Shown piece by piece: positions 8,255 through 15,426 of a stretch of DNA of 64,000 nt (position 1 is the stretch's first letter; every line of letters begins with the position of its first letter). This DNA comes from Ruegeria atlantica (GTDB lineage: Bacteria > Pseudomonadota > Alphaproteobacteria > Rhodobacterales > Rhodobacteraceae), in NCBI RefSeq assembly GCF_013033965.1, contig NZ_WQFE01000004.1:248001-312000 (forward strand), written 5' to 3'. The position numbers and the translations under genes are program-made. Below the pieces are notes generated by a model. The model did not search any database. It was not told the DNA's origin and saw nothing but the letters and a program-made list of their open reading frames with translations.

Positions 8255-9453
8255 AGCCGGTAGAACACAGCTTTGAGATAGCCGCTTTCGGCCAGTTGCG
8301 GCAGTTGTGGATGGTCGGGACCGGCGAAGCCCGTATGAATCAGTTGTGCCTGTCGCCCTGCCCGGCCGATCCCGCGCGACGAGGCGTCGCGGAACCGCCC
8401 CAGATCCGCCGCATGCGAACACGAGCACAGGCCCAGATAGCCGCCCGGTTTGACCAGCGCCGCCGCTAGGCGGGCCACACGTTCATAGGCGCGCAGACCT
8501 GCGTCCAGCGCTTGTTTCGAAGGTGCAAAGGCTGGCGGGTCGCAGATGACGACGTCGAACTGTGCGCCTTCTTCGCCGAGTTGGGTCAGGACCTCGAACG
8601 CGTCGCCTTGGCGTGAATGGAACTTGTCTGCAAAACCAGAGGCCTCAGCCCCTTTCACCGCAAGGTCCAGCGCGGCAGCAGATCCATCCACGGACAGCGC
8701 TTGCCCTGCGCCGCCGGCCAACATGGCCAGTCCGAAACCACCCACATGGCTAAAGACGTCCAATACCCGCGCGCCGGGCTGCACCAGTCGCGCTGCGAAG
8801 GCATGGTTGGGGCGTTGGTCATAGAAAAGGCCGGTTTTCTGGCCGCCGGTCAGATCGGCCATATAGGTCGCGCCATTCATCGGCACTGGTAGTGGCGCAT
8901 CGGGCGTTGTACCGCGCAATGTCACGCTCACGTCGTCCAAGCCTTCCAGCCCTCGGGTTCGGCCTGAGGCGTTTTTGAGCACGGTTTTCACGCCGGTGAC
9001 CGTAACCAGAGCCTCGGTCAAGGTTTCCAGATGCACCTCGGCCCACGCGGCATTGGGCTGAATCACACAGGCATCACCGAAACGGTCGATAATGACGCCG
9101 GGAAAGCCGTCCGCTTCGGCGTGGATCAGGCGGTAGTATGGCGCGTCGAACAAACGCTCGCGCATCTCAAGCGCACGGCGAAGGCGGGTTTCGAACCAAG
9201 CCGCATCAAGTTGCGCGTCCAAATCCCGGTCCAGAACGCGGCACATGATTTTGGAGTCGGGGTTCACCGCAACCAGTGCGATTGGCGCGCGCTTTTCATC
9301 CTCGAGCACCGCTAGTGCTCCTGCCGGAATCTTGCGCGTGCGGCGGTCCGTCACGATGTCATTTGCGTAGACCCACGGAAAGCCATGGCGCAGGCCGCGC
9401 GCATTGGCTTTGGGCTTCAGACGGATACGGGGGCGGTCGGCAGATTGGGTCAT
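8251..9453 (-). CDS. RlmI-like class I rRNA large-subunit methyltransferase
   Basis: 400-aa SAM-dependent methyltransferase resembling RlmI, which makes m5C1962 in E. coli 23S rRNA. The N-terminal PUA-type RNA-binding domain (residues 1-80) begins IRLKPKANARGLRHGFPWVY. The middle carries LTGGQKTGLFYDQRPNH, and the SAM-binding Rossmann domain has VLDVFSHVGGFGL. The catalytic motif is CDPPAFAPSK, followed by the cysteine-rich GLCSCSH. ATG 9453 is preceded by GAGGG at 9-nt spacing; the frame extends further upstream without a good site. It is translationally coupled to the PIN gene. Confidence 0.88.
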   Translation of the reverse strand: MTQSADRPRIRLKPKANARGLRHGFPWVYANDIVTDRRTRKIPAGALAVLEDEKRAPIALVAVNPDSKIMCRVLDRDLDAQLDAAWFETRLRRALEMRERLFDAPYYRLIHAEADGFPGVIIDRFGDACVIQPNAAWAEVHLETLTEALVTVTGVKTVLKNASGRTRGLEGLDDVSVTLRGTTPDAPLPVPMNGATYMADLTGGQKTGLFYDQRPNHAFAARLVQPGARVLDVFSHVGGFGLAMLAGGAGQALSVDGSAAALDLAVKGAEASGFADKFHSRQGDAFEVLTQLGEEGAQFDVVICDPPAFAPSKQALDAGLRAYERVARLAAALVKPGGYLGLCSCSHAADLGRFRDASSRGIGRAGRQAQLIHTGFAGPDHPQLPQLAESGYLKAVFYRL

Positions 9454-9491
9454 GACGCCCTCATAGTCGCGAACGCCCCGAGGGAAAAGCC

Positions 9492-9764
9492 CTAGCGGTC
9501 GCGCGAGCGCCAACCACCCCGGCGTTTGGGGGTCTTGGCGGTTTGCAGCCCTTCGGCCAGCACTTGGGTCATCGGATGACCGGCCTCTTGCTGAGAATAG
9601 GCGGCGTGCAGGTCAACCAATGCCTGCGCCTGATCCCGTTCGGGCGGCAAGCTCAGCGCCCAATCCAGGAAAATACTGCGGCACTCGGGCAGAGTGATCC
9701 CCTCGATCCGGTAAGCTTCGCGGATCAACCCCTTGTGATCGTTCGGATCTTTACTCTGCGCCAT
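9492..9764 (-). CDS. Conserved-looking small protein of unknown function, coupled to glnE
   Basis: 90-aa soluble, mixed-charge protein starting MAQSKDPNDHKGLIREAYRI and ending in a basic tail (TAKTPKRRGGWRSRDR). It contains one cysteine (LPECRSIFLDWAL) and no signal peptide or membrane helix. ATG 9764 is chosen over ATG 9770 because the GAGG then lies at a usable distance. The gene overlaps the end of glnE by 14 bp, so the two are surely co-translated. I do not recognise the family. Linkage to glnE hints at nitrogen metabolism, but that is inference from position only. Confidence 0.7.
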   Translation of the reverse strand: MAQSKDPNDHKGLIREAYRIEGITLPECRSIFLDWALSLPPERDQAQALVDLHAAYSQQEAGHPMTQVLAEGLQTAKTPKRRGGWRSRDR

Positions 9765-12540
9765 CGCCATTTCCTCTAATCACTCCGCCGATGATCTCAG
9801 CGGCGGTGCTGTAGCTGTCTTGCAGCGCGCCTTGCAGCTGTTCAACCTGTTCAAACCCGGTCGCCCGGCACAGGAAGGCAGAGCCGCCTTCTCCGACCTT
9901 GTCAGCTTCGATAACCTTTCCGGACAACAAACGCGCTGCGCATTGTACGGACCAGCATAGGTCGTAGCTGTCCTTTAGCGTTTGCGCCCGAGCGACGTCC
10001 AACAGCCCGGCAGCGACGGCCCCATCCAATCCGGAATGGACATCACGCTGCGCCACGCCTGATAACAGCGCCCCGGTTTCGGCCATCAGCTCGATATCCA
10101 TCATTCGGCCGGGCCCGTTCTTGGCGTCCCATATTCCGGCCGGTGATTTGGCTGCGGCCAGGCGGGCGCGCATCTCGGCCACTTCGCGCAGGACCTTCTG
10201 CTGGTCGCGCGGTTGCGACAGCAGGTTTGTGCGGAACGATTCAATATCCTCGGACAGACCTTCGTCTCCGGCGATCACCTTGGCTCGCGTCAGGGCGAGG
10301 TGTTCCCAGACCCAGGCTTCGTTCTGCTGATAGTTGGTAAAGCTGGCCCAGCTTGTCGCCACCGGACCCTGATTTCCAGATGGGCGCAGGCGCATATCGA
10401 CCTCATACAAACGCCCCTGCGACATCGGCGCGGTCAGTGCCGTGATCAGTGCCTGCGTGAAACGCGCGTAGTAGGTGCGGGTGGCCAAGGGGCGCGGCCC
10501 CTCGGACATATCCTGATCCAGAGGGTCATAAATCACGATCATATCCAGGTCGGATTGCGAGTTGATCCGCCCTGCCCCGAGCGAGCCCATGCCCAGAACG
10601 GTTGCACCACGTCCCGGAGCAGGTCCATGTTTGCTGGCGAACTGCGCGGACACGCGCGGCAGGATGGCGGCGATCACAGCACTGGCAAGCTCAGCATATT
10701 GTCGCCCGGCTTCTTTGCCGTCGATCAGGCCTCGCAGGTGGTGAACACCGACGCGGAAATGCCATTCCTTGCACCAGCGTCGGGCCAAATCCAGCTGGCT
10801 TTCGTAGTCCGTTTCCTGCGTAAGCGCCTGATCCAAATCGGCCTGCAGCGTGGCCAGACCCGGCCAGTCGCTAAAGAAACTGCCCCCGATCACCGCATCA
10901 AACACCGAAGCGTTGCGCGACAGATGCGCCGCCAGCGCATGGGATGTCCCGACGATATCAATCAGCAGATCGATCAGTTGGGGGTTGGCCTCGAACAGGG
11001 AAAACAACTGAACACCAGCGGGTAAGCCGGACAGAAAACCATCCAGCGCCCGCAGAGCTTCGTCCGGTTGTGCCGTTTTTGCCAGTCGCGACAGCAGCTC
11101 GGGCTTGAGGCGTTCGAATATTCGCGCGCCACGTTGTGATCGCAAAGCGGGGTATGTCGTCCAGCGGGCCAGAACGTTCTGGTCGAATTCCACCTCGCCC
11201 ACCGGTGCGCGGGTAGATGAGCCGGGGGCAAAAAAGCCCTCGGTCAGTTCGTGCACTTCGGTCAGGCGGCGGGTCAGATCCTTGGTCAGCTCTGCGGCGT
11301 CGATCCCCATCAGGCAGGCCACGCGTTCTATCCCGTCCGGCGATTGCGGCACCTTGTGGGTCTGGGCGTCATGAACCATCTGGATACGATGCTCGACCTC
11401 GCGATGGGCACGGTAGTGATCGGTCAGCTTGTCGGCTACGTCCTGCGGAACCCAGCCTTTTTCGGCCAGCGCCGCCAAGCCGGGTACGGTTCCACGAACG
11501 CGCAGGTCCGGGTCGCGGCCACCGGCAATCAATTGGCGTGTCTGGGTAAAGAACTCAATCTCACGAATGCCGCCCTGCCCCAGCTTCATATCGTGACCCG
11601 GTATGGTTAGAGCACCACCGGTCCCCTTGTTCTCACGTATCCGCAGACGCATGTCGTGGGCGTCCTGAATGGCCGCGAAGTCGAGATGCCGCCGCCAGAC
11701 AAAGGGGCGAAGCGTTTCCAGAAACCGCGTTCCAGCAGCGAGGTCACCAGCGCACGGACGCGCCTTGATATAGGCCGCGCGCTCCCACGTGCGGCCCAGG
11801 CTTTCATAGTATCGCTCGGCTGCCTCGGCCGCCATGCAGACAGGCGTGACTGCCGGGTCCGGGCGCAAACGTAGATCGGTGCGGAATACATACCCATCCG
11901 CAGTCTTGTCGCTGAGAGTGGCGCAGAAATTGCGTGTCGCCCGCACCATGCCCTGCCGCGCTTCGTAGAAGTCATCGGGGTCAAACCGCGTCTCATCGAA
12001 GAGGACGATCAGGTCGATATCCGAGCTGTAATTCAGCTCATGCGCGCCCATCTTGCCCATCGCCAGGATGATCATCCCGGCTGCGGTCTCGACATCGTCC
12101 GGCCCCATCCCTGGCAGTTTGCCGCGACGGATCAGGTTGGCGATCTCGGCCTTGGCCGCCACATCCGCCGCCAATGCGCCAAAATCGGTTAGCGCTGCAG
12201 TCACTTTCTCTAACGGCCACGCGCCTGCCAGATCCGCCAGAGCAGTCAGTAATGCCATCCGGCGTTTGGCCAGCCGTAGTCCCGGCTTCAACTGATCCGG
12301 CGGCAGTTCTCGTGCAGCCCGCAGCACTTCGGCCAGCGCGTCATTAGGCTGCTGCAGCGCCGCGGCCAGCCAATCCTTTTCGTGGTCAATCAAGCTTTTA
12401 AGATAGGGGCTGGAACCAGCCGCCCCCGCAATCAACTCACCTTGTTCGGGTGTAATGCCACCAACAGCATCGCGGGCTTCGTCGCCCAGTGATGGATCGA
12501 ACGCACGCGGCAACCGCTGAATGGAAAGCGGCTCGCTCAT
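9751..12540 (-). CDS. glnE: Bifunctional glutamine synthetase adenylyltransferase / adenylyl-removing enzyme
   Basis: GlnE adds AMP to and removes AMP from glutamine synthetase according to PII and glutamine levels. At 929 aa it has family length. Two nucleotidyltransferase domains are present: the N-terminal adenylyl-removing domain with YSSDIDLIVLFDE (about residues 173-185), and the C-terminal adenylylating domain with INSQSDLDMIVIYDP (about 660-674), each with the paired Asp of the NTase superfamily. Long helical linkers surround the R domain. The start ATG 12540 overlaps the upstream SnoaL-like gene as ATGA, and the 3' end overlaps the 90-aa gene, making a tight three-gene operon. Confidence 0.97.
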   Translation of the reverse strand: MSEPLSIQRLPRAFDPSLGDEARDAVGGITPEQGELIAGAAGSSPYLKSLIDHEKDWLAAALQQPNDALAEVLRAARELPPDQLKPGLRLAKRRMALLTALADLAGAWPLEKVTAALTDFGALAADVAAKAEIANLIRRGKLPGMGPDDVETAAGMIILAMGKMGAHELNYSSDIDLIVLFDETRFDPDDFYEARQGMVRATRNFCATLSDKTADGYVFRTDLRLRPDPAVTPVCMAAEAAERYYESLGRTWERAAYIKARPCAGDLAAGTRFLETLRPFVWRRHLDFAAIQDAHDMRLRIRENKGTGGALTIPGHDMKLGQGGIREIEFFTQTRQLIAGGRDPDLRVRGTVPGLAALAEKGWVPQDVADKLTDHYRAHREVEHRIQMVHDAQTHKVPQSPDGIERVACLMGIDAAELTKDLTRRLTEVHELTEGFFAPGSSTRAPVGEVEFDQNVLARWTTYPALRSQRGARIFERLKPELLSRLAKTAQPDEALRALDGFLSGLPAGVQLFSLFEANPQLIDLLIDIVGTSHALAAHLSRNASVFDAVIGGSFFSDWPGLATLQADLDQALTQETDYESQLDLARRWCKEWHFRVGVHHLRGLIDGKEAGRQYAELASAVIAAILPRVSAQFASKHGPAPGRGATVLGMGSLGAGRINSQSDLDMIVIYDPLDQDMSEGPRPLATRTYYARFTQALITALTAPMSQGRLYEVDMRLRPSGNQGPVATSWASFTNYQQNEAWVWEHLALTRAKVIAGDEGLSEDIESFRTNLLSQPRDQQKVLREVAEMRARLAAAKSPAGIWDAKNGPGRMMDIELMAETGALLSGVAQRDVHSGLDGAVAAGLLDVARAQTLKDSYDLCWSVQCAARLLSGKVIEADKVGEGGSAFLCRATGFEQVEQLQGALQDSYSTAAEIIGGVIRGNGDGAE

Positions 12541-12926
12541 TGAGCCTCCAGCGGCGTATCCTGGCTGAAACTGTTGACCCAGACGTCATGCCGCCGTTCC
12601 CAAAGGGACGAGATCAACATCGCCTCCCAATTTTCAGCACCGGGTCGTTGATAGTCCGCCCGATACGACAGCAAAACGACATCCGAGGCCAGAACCCGTA
12701 GCCGCGTATCGCTCAACTCGTATCGTGCCATCGTCGGAGCATCGGCAAACTGCCCCACATGATCGTCCCGATTTGCGAAGCCGGTCGGATATACCCCAAG
12801 GAAATCTGCGCTCAGCAAAGCGCGGTCAGCGGCCGCATTGCCTTCCATCAAGGCAGTCCAGACCTGCTTTTCCAGGTTCAAAATCTCATCCAGCGTCGGA
12901 GGTGTCGTATTTTCAACATGTTGCAT
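12537..12926 (-). CDS. SnoaL/DUF4440-like (NTF2 fold) protein
   Basis: 129-aa protein of the NTF2 superfamily by pattern: an N-terminal helix LDEILNLEKQVWTALMEGNAAADRALLSADFLGV, a central LSDTRLRVLASDVVLLSYRADY strand pair and the closing WVNSFSQDTP. Members are often ketosteroid-isomerase-like enzymes or stress proteins of unclear activity; no catalytic residue can be assigned. ATG 12926 lacks a clear ribosome site. The stop overlaps glnE by 4 bp. It diverges from the DUF2852 gene across a 147-bp region containing two related operator-like repeats, so it is probably controlled with that gene. Confidence 0.7.
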   Translation of the reverse strand: MQHVENTTPPTLDEILNLEKQVWTALMEGNAAADRALLSADFLGVYPTGFANRDDHVGQFADAPTMARYELSDTRLRVLASDVVLLSYRADYQRPGAENWEAMLISSLWERRHDVWVNSFSQDTPLEAQ

Positions 12927-12979
12927 AGGCGGAAAGTGCGCCCGTTCCGCAGCAAGGTCAACCGCCGCAAATTACAAAA

Positions 12980-12996
12980 TGTAAATCATTTTCACA
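12980..12996. promoter_or_regulatory. Operator-like inverted repeat, copy A
   Basis: TGTAAA-N5-TTCACA, an imperfect 17-bp inverted repeat. Its reverse complement matches copy B (13038-13054) at the outer six bases on one side and seven on the other. A perfect TTACA-AAA-TGTAA palindrome (12972-12984) overlaps its left half. Confidence 0.5.
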
Positions 12997-13037
12997 TTGA
13001 CCCCTTGCAACCCCGGCTTCAGTTCCCATCTAGACAA

Positions 13038-13054
13038 TGTGAACGCAATTTACA
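13038..13054. promoter_or_regulatory. Operator-like inverted repeat, copy B
   Basis: TGTGAA-N5-TTTACA, oriented oppositely to copy A, 41 bp downstream of it and 19 bp before the DUF2852 start codon. The sequence between the copies contains TTGACC (12997-13002), a possible -35 box. Confidence 0.5.
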
Positions 13055-13073
13055 TCAAACCCGGAGAACCCAA

Positions 13074-13496
13074 ATGACCGCATTGTCCGACCACGCCGTC
13101 CCACAAAATCCGGGGTGGCTCTCTCGTGCCGAAGCCTGGATGGATGACAAGGGCAAAGGGGCCTGGATCGCCGCCATGGTCCTTGGTTTCATCTTTTTCT
13201 GGCCCGTTGGCCTGGCTCTTCTTGCCTATATGATCTGGAGCAAACGCATGTTCAGCAAATCCTGCAGCCGTCGCAAATCCTGGCACAGCCACATGAGTGC
13301 TATGAAGCCATCCGGCAATAGTGCGTTTGACGCCTACAAGTCCGACACACTGGCCCGCCTGGAACGCGAACAACAGGACTTTGAGGCCTTCCTGCGCCGC
13401 CTGCGCGATGCCAAAGACAAGGCCGAGTTCGATCAGTTCATGGACGAACGCGCCCGTGAAAACCACGATGAGGCTGAAAACGGCGACCGCGCCTAA
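13074..13496 (+). CDS. DUF2852 membrane protein
   Basis: 140-aa protein of the Rhodobacterales/Rhizobiales DUF2852 family, function unknown. One strong hydrophobic segment (WIAAMVLGFIFFWPVGLALL) lies at about residues 31-50. It is followed by a basic stretch (SKRMFSKSCSRRKSWH) and a long, highly charged helical C-terminus (LARLEREQQDFEAFLRRLRDAKDKAEFDQFMDE), probably a cytoplasmic coiled coil. ATG 13074 has GGAG 8-9 nt upstream. The divergent promoter region carries the paired 17-bp operators. A hairpin separates it from the RDD gene, 65 bp downstream. Confidence 0.82.
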   Translation: MTALSDHAVPQNPGWLSRAEAWMDDKGKGAWIAAMVLGFIFFWPVGLALLAYMIWSKRMFSKSCSRRKSWHSHMSAMKPSGNSAFDAYKSDTLARLEREQQDFEAFLRRLRDAKDKAEFDQFMDERARENHDEAENGDRA

Positions 13497-13506
13497 GCCG
13501 ACCTTG

Positions 13507-13531
13507 CCCTGTCCCAAATTTCGGGACAGGG
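13507..13531 (+). terminator. Intercistronic hairpin DUF2852 / RDD
   Basis: CCCTGTCCC (13507-13515) pairs with GGGACAGGG (13523-13531), a perfect 9-bp stem with a 7-nt loop, 10 nt after the DUF2852 stop. No T-run follows, so partial termination or mRNA 3'-end protection is likelier than a full stop. Confidence 0.55.
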
Positions 13532-13561
13532 TGTCCAAAAATCTCACCCGGAAAACAAAAT

Positions 13562-13993
13562 ATGACGCATTTGCCTGACCCAGACCGACAGCCTGAATTC
13601 TATCAGTCTGTCGCAACCAAGCGTTTTATCGCCTGGTTATTCGACATCGCCTTTATCTCGCTGCTCTGCACGGTGGCGATCCTGCTGACCTTTGGTCTGG
13701 GCTTTTTCATTCTGGCCCTTATCTATGCGATCGTCAGTTTCGCTTACCGCGTCATCACCATCGCCAATGGCTCTGCAACACTGGGCATGCGCTTTATGGG
13801 GATCGAGCTGCGCGATTCTTTCGGATCCCGCATGGATTTTGGCAAAGCAGTGGCCCATACAGCCGGTTACTTTGTCAGCATGGCGTTTCCGGTCATCCAA
13901 GTTATCTCGGTCATCATGATGCTGACCAGCGCACGCGGCCAAGGCCTTACTGATGCGTTCCTTGGGACGGTTATGATCAACCAGCGCGCGTAA
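13562..13993 (+). CDS. RDD-family membrane protein
   Basis: 143-aa RDD-domain protein, a family with conserved Arg-Asp-Asp residues in the first two helices; some members are implicated in Na+/H+ exchange, most are uncharacterised. KRFIAWLFDIAFISLL (about residues 20-35) provides the conserved Arg and first Asp. Hydrophobic segments fall at about 27-70 and 98-120. The GSATLGMRFMGIEL signature lies between them. It probably shares the DUF2852 promoter. A 77-bp gap precedes bpt. Confidence 0.8.
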   Translation: MTHLPDPDRQPEFYQSVATKRFIAWLFDIAFISLLCTVAILLTFGLGFFILALIYAIVSFAYRVITIANGSATLGMRFMGIELRDSFGSRMDFGKAVAHTAGYFVSMAFPVIQVISVIMMLTSARGQGLTDAFLGTVMINQRA

Positions 13994-14070
13994 AAAATTC
14001 AACAGCGTGAATCACTTGGCGGTTTTGGGATCGGTTGTTATCATCTGGTCCCAGGAGACACGGAACGTTC

Positions 14071-14895
14071 ATGCGACACACGCTGCCAATCGCGCCACAA
14101 TTCTATGTGACGGCACCACAGCCCTGCCCTTACCTTGAGGGCCGGATGGAACGTAAACTGTTCACCGCCCTTCAGGGGGAAGGTGCGGATCAGCTGAATA
14201 ACTCGCTGTCTCAACAAGGGTTTCGCCGGTCGCAAAACGTGTTGTATCGCCCGTCCTGCTCTGACTGCGCTGCTTGCTTGTCTGCCCGAATCAATGTTTC
14301 AGCCTTTCGCCCGAGCAAAAGCCAAAAGCGGGCTGCCAAACGCAACGCATACCTGCAACGCAGGGCAAACTCACCTTGGGCAACGGACGAACAGTACGAA
14401 CTCTTCCGACGTTATCTCGACAACCGCCACGCGGATGGTGGAATGGCCGATATGGACGTTTTCGAGTTTGCAGCGATGATCGAAGAGACCCCGATCCGAA
14501 GCCGGGTTGTGGAATATGCCGACGACGAGACCGGAGATCTGATTGGTGTCAGCCTGACCGATGTCCTGGATGACGGCCTCAGCATGGTCTACTCGTTTTA
14601 CGATCCAAAGCAGCCGCAAAGCTCTTTGGGCACGTATATGATCCTCGATCATATCGACATCGCGCGCGAGGCCGGACTGCCGTATGTCTACCTAGGATAC
14701 TGGGTGCCGGGCAGCCCCAAAATGGGTTACAAAGCGCGCTTCTCGGGGCTGGAGGCCTACTATCAGGGCGAATGGATCAGTGTGAATAACCCATCTGAAC
14801 TGACGGATTCCAGCCACCACCCCTTGTCCACCGCGCCCATTGCGGAACAGGTGGCCAGCATCCAATTGCCCGACCGCCACCCCACCAAAGGCTGA
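14071..14895 (+). CDS. bpt: Aspartate/glutamate leucyltransferase (aminoacyl-tRNA-protein transferase)
   Basis: Bpt transfers leucine from Leu-tRNA to N-terminal Asp or Glu of proteins, making them N-end-rule substrates for ClpAP. The 274-aa product begins [22 protein letters not shown]. It holds the conserved cysteines (CPYL and [11 protein letters not shown]) and the [25 protein letters not shown] block of the ATE/Bpt C-terminal GNAT-like domain. ATG 14071 is used because the homologous N-terminus starts there. It is followed after 7 bp by a VOC gene on the same strand. Confidence 0.92.
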   Translation: MRHTLPIAPQFYVTAPQPCPYLEGRMERKLFTALQGEGADQLNNSLSQQGFRRSQNVLYRPSCSDCAACLSARINVSAFRPSKSQKRAAKRNAYLQRRANSPWATDEQYELFRRYLDNRHADGGMADMDVFEFAAMIEETPIRSRVVEYADDETGDLIGVSLTDVLDDGLSMVYSFYDPKQPQSSLGTYMILDHIDIAREAGLPYVYLGYWVPGSPKMGYKARFSGLEAYYQGEWISVNNPSELTDSSHHPLSTAPIAEQVASIQLPDRHPTKG

Positions 14896-14902
14896 TAGTC
14901 CC

Positions 14903-15292
14903 ATGAACCAGAGCCTGTTTGCGGTCACCTTGGTGGTGCCGGACTATGACAATGCGATCGCGTTCTACACCCAAACTCTCCGCTTCATCCTTCTGCAGGA
15001 TATCGACCTCGGTGGTGGGAAACGCTGGGTCCGCGTAGCCCCGCCGGGATCAGCCGAGGCATCCCTGCTGCTGGCCAAGGCCGACGGCCTAAACCAGACC
15101 GAGGCCATCGGAAACCAAACCGGTGGCCGCGTGGGCTTTTTCCTGCAAACCGACGATTTCGACCGTGATCACAGCGCAATGACCTCCGCAGGCGTCCATT
15201 TCGAAGAAGACCCGCGTCACGAACCTTATGGCACTGTCGCCGTCTGGCGCGACCCATTTGGCAACCGCTGGGACCTGATACAGTTCACCTGA
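14903..15292 (+). CDS. VOC-superfamily (glyoxalase/bleomycin-resistance fold) protein
   Basis: 129-aa vicinal-oxygen-chelate protein with the paired beta-alpha-beta-beta-beta modules: VTLVVPDYDNAIAFYTQTLRF at the start and the closing EPYGTVAVWRDPFGNRWDLIQ. The family covers metal-dependent lyases, dioxygenases and binding proteins; no specific substrate can be assigned. ATG 14903 lies 7 bp after the bpt stop with a weak ribosome site, so it is probably translated by coupling. Its stop codon abuts copy 2 of the dispersed 3'-end element. Confidence 0.8.
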   Translation: MNQSLFAVTLVVPDYDNAIAFYTQTLRFILLQDIDLGGGKRWVRVAPPGSAEASLLLAKADGLNQTEAIGNQTGGRVGFFLQTDDFDRDHSAMTSAGVHFEEDPRHEPYGTVAVWRDPFGNRWDLIQFT

Positions 15293-15362
15293 TCCACCTT
15301 CATCTGGCCCAAAATATCTCGGGGTTGAATTGGCCGCAGGACAAGAAGGGGCAGCGCCCCTT
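15291..15362 (-). repeat. Dispersed 3'-end element, copy 2
   Basis: Read on the minus strand, downstream of dctM: the GGGGC-AGC-GCCCC class hairpin (15348-15360), then CCCCGAGATATTTTGGGCC, CAGATGAAG and the GGATCC-like end (here GATC, overlapping the VOC stop). The hairpin and the core are separated by 23 nt. Confidence 0.8.
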
Positions 15363-15378
15363 TCCGAAACACCAAAGC

Positions 15379-15403
15379 AAAGGGGGCCGAAATGGCCCCC
15401 TTT
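15379..15403 (-). terminator. Bidirectional terminator between VOC and dctM
   Basis: AAAGGGGGCC (15379-15388) pairs with GGCCCCCTTT (15394-15403) around a 5-nt loop. T-rich sequence follows on the plus strand (CCCCCTTTTC) and, more weakly, on the minus strand (CCCCCTTTGC). It lies 24 nt past the dctM stop. Confidence 0.85.
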
Positions 15404-15426
15404 TCAATTGGATCAACTGCGCCAGA

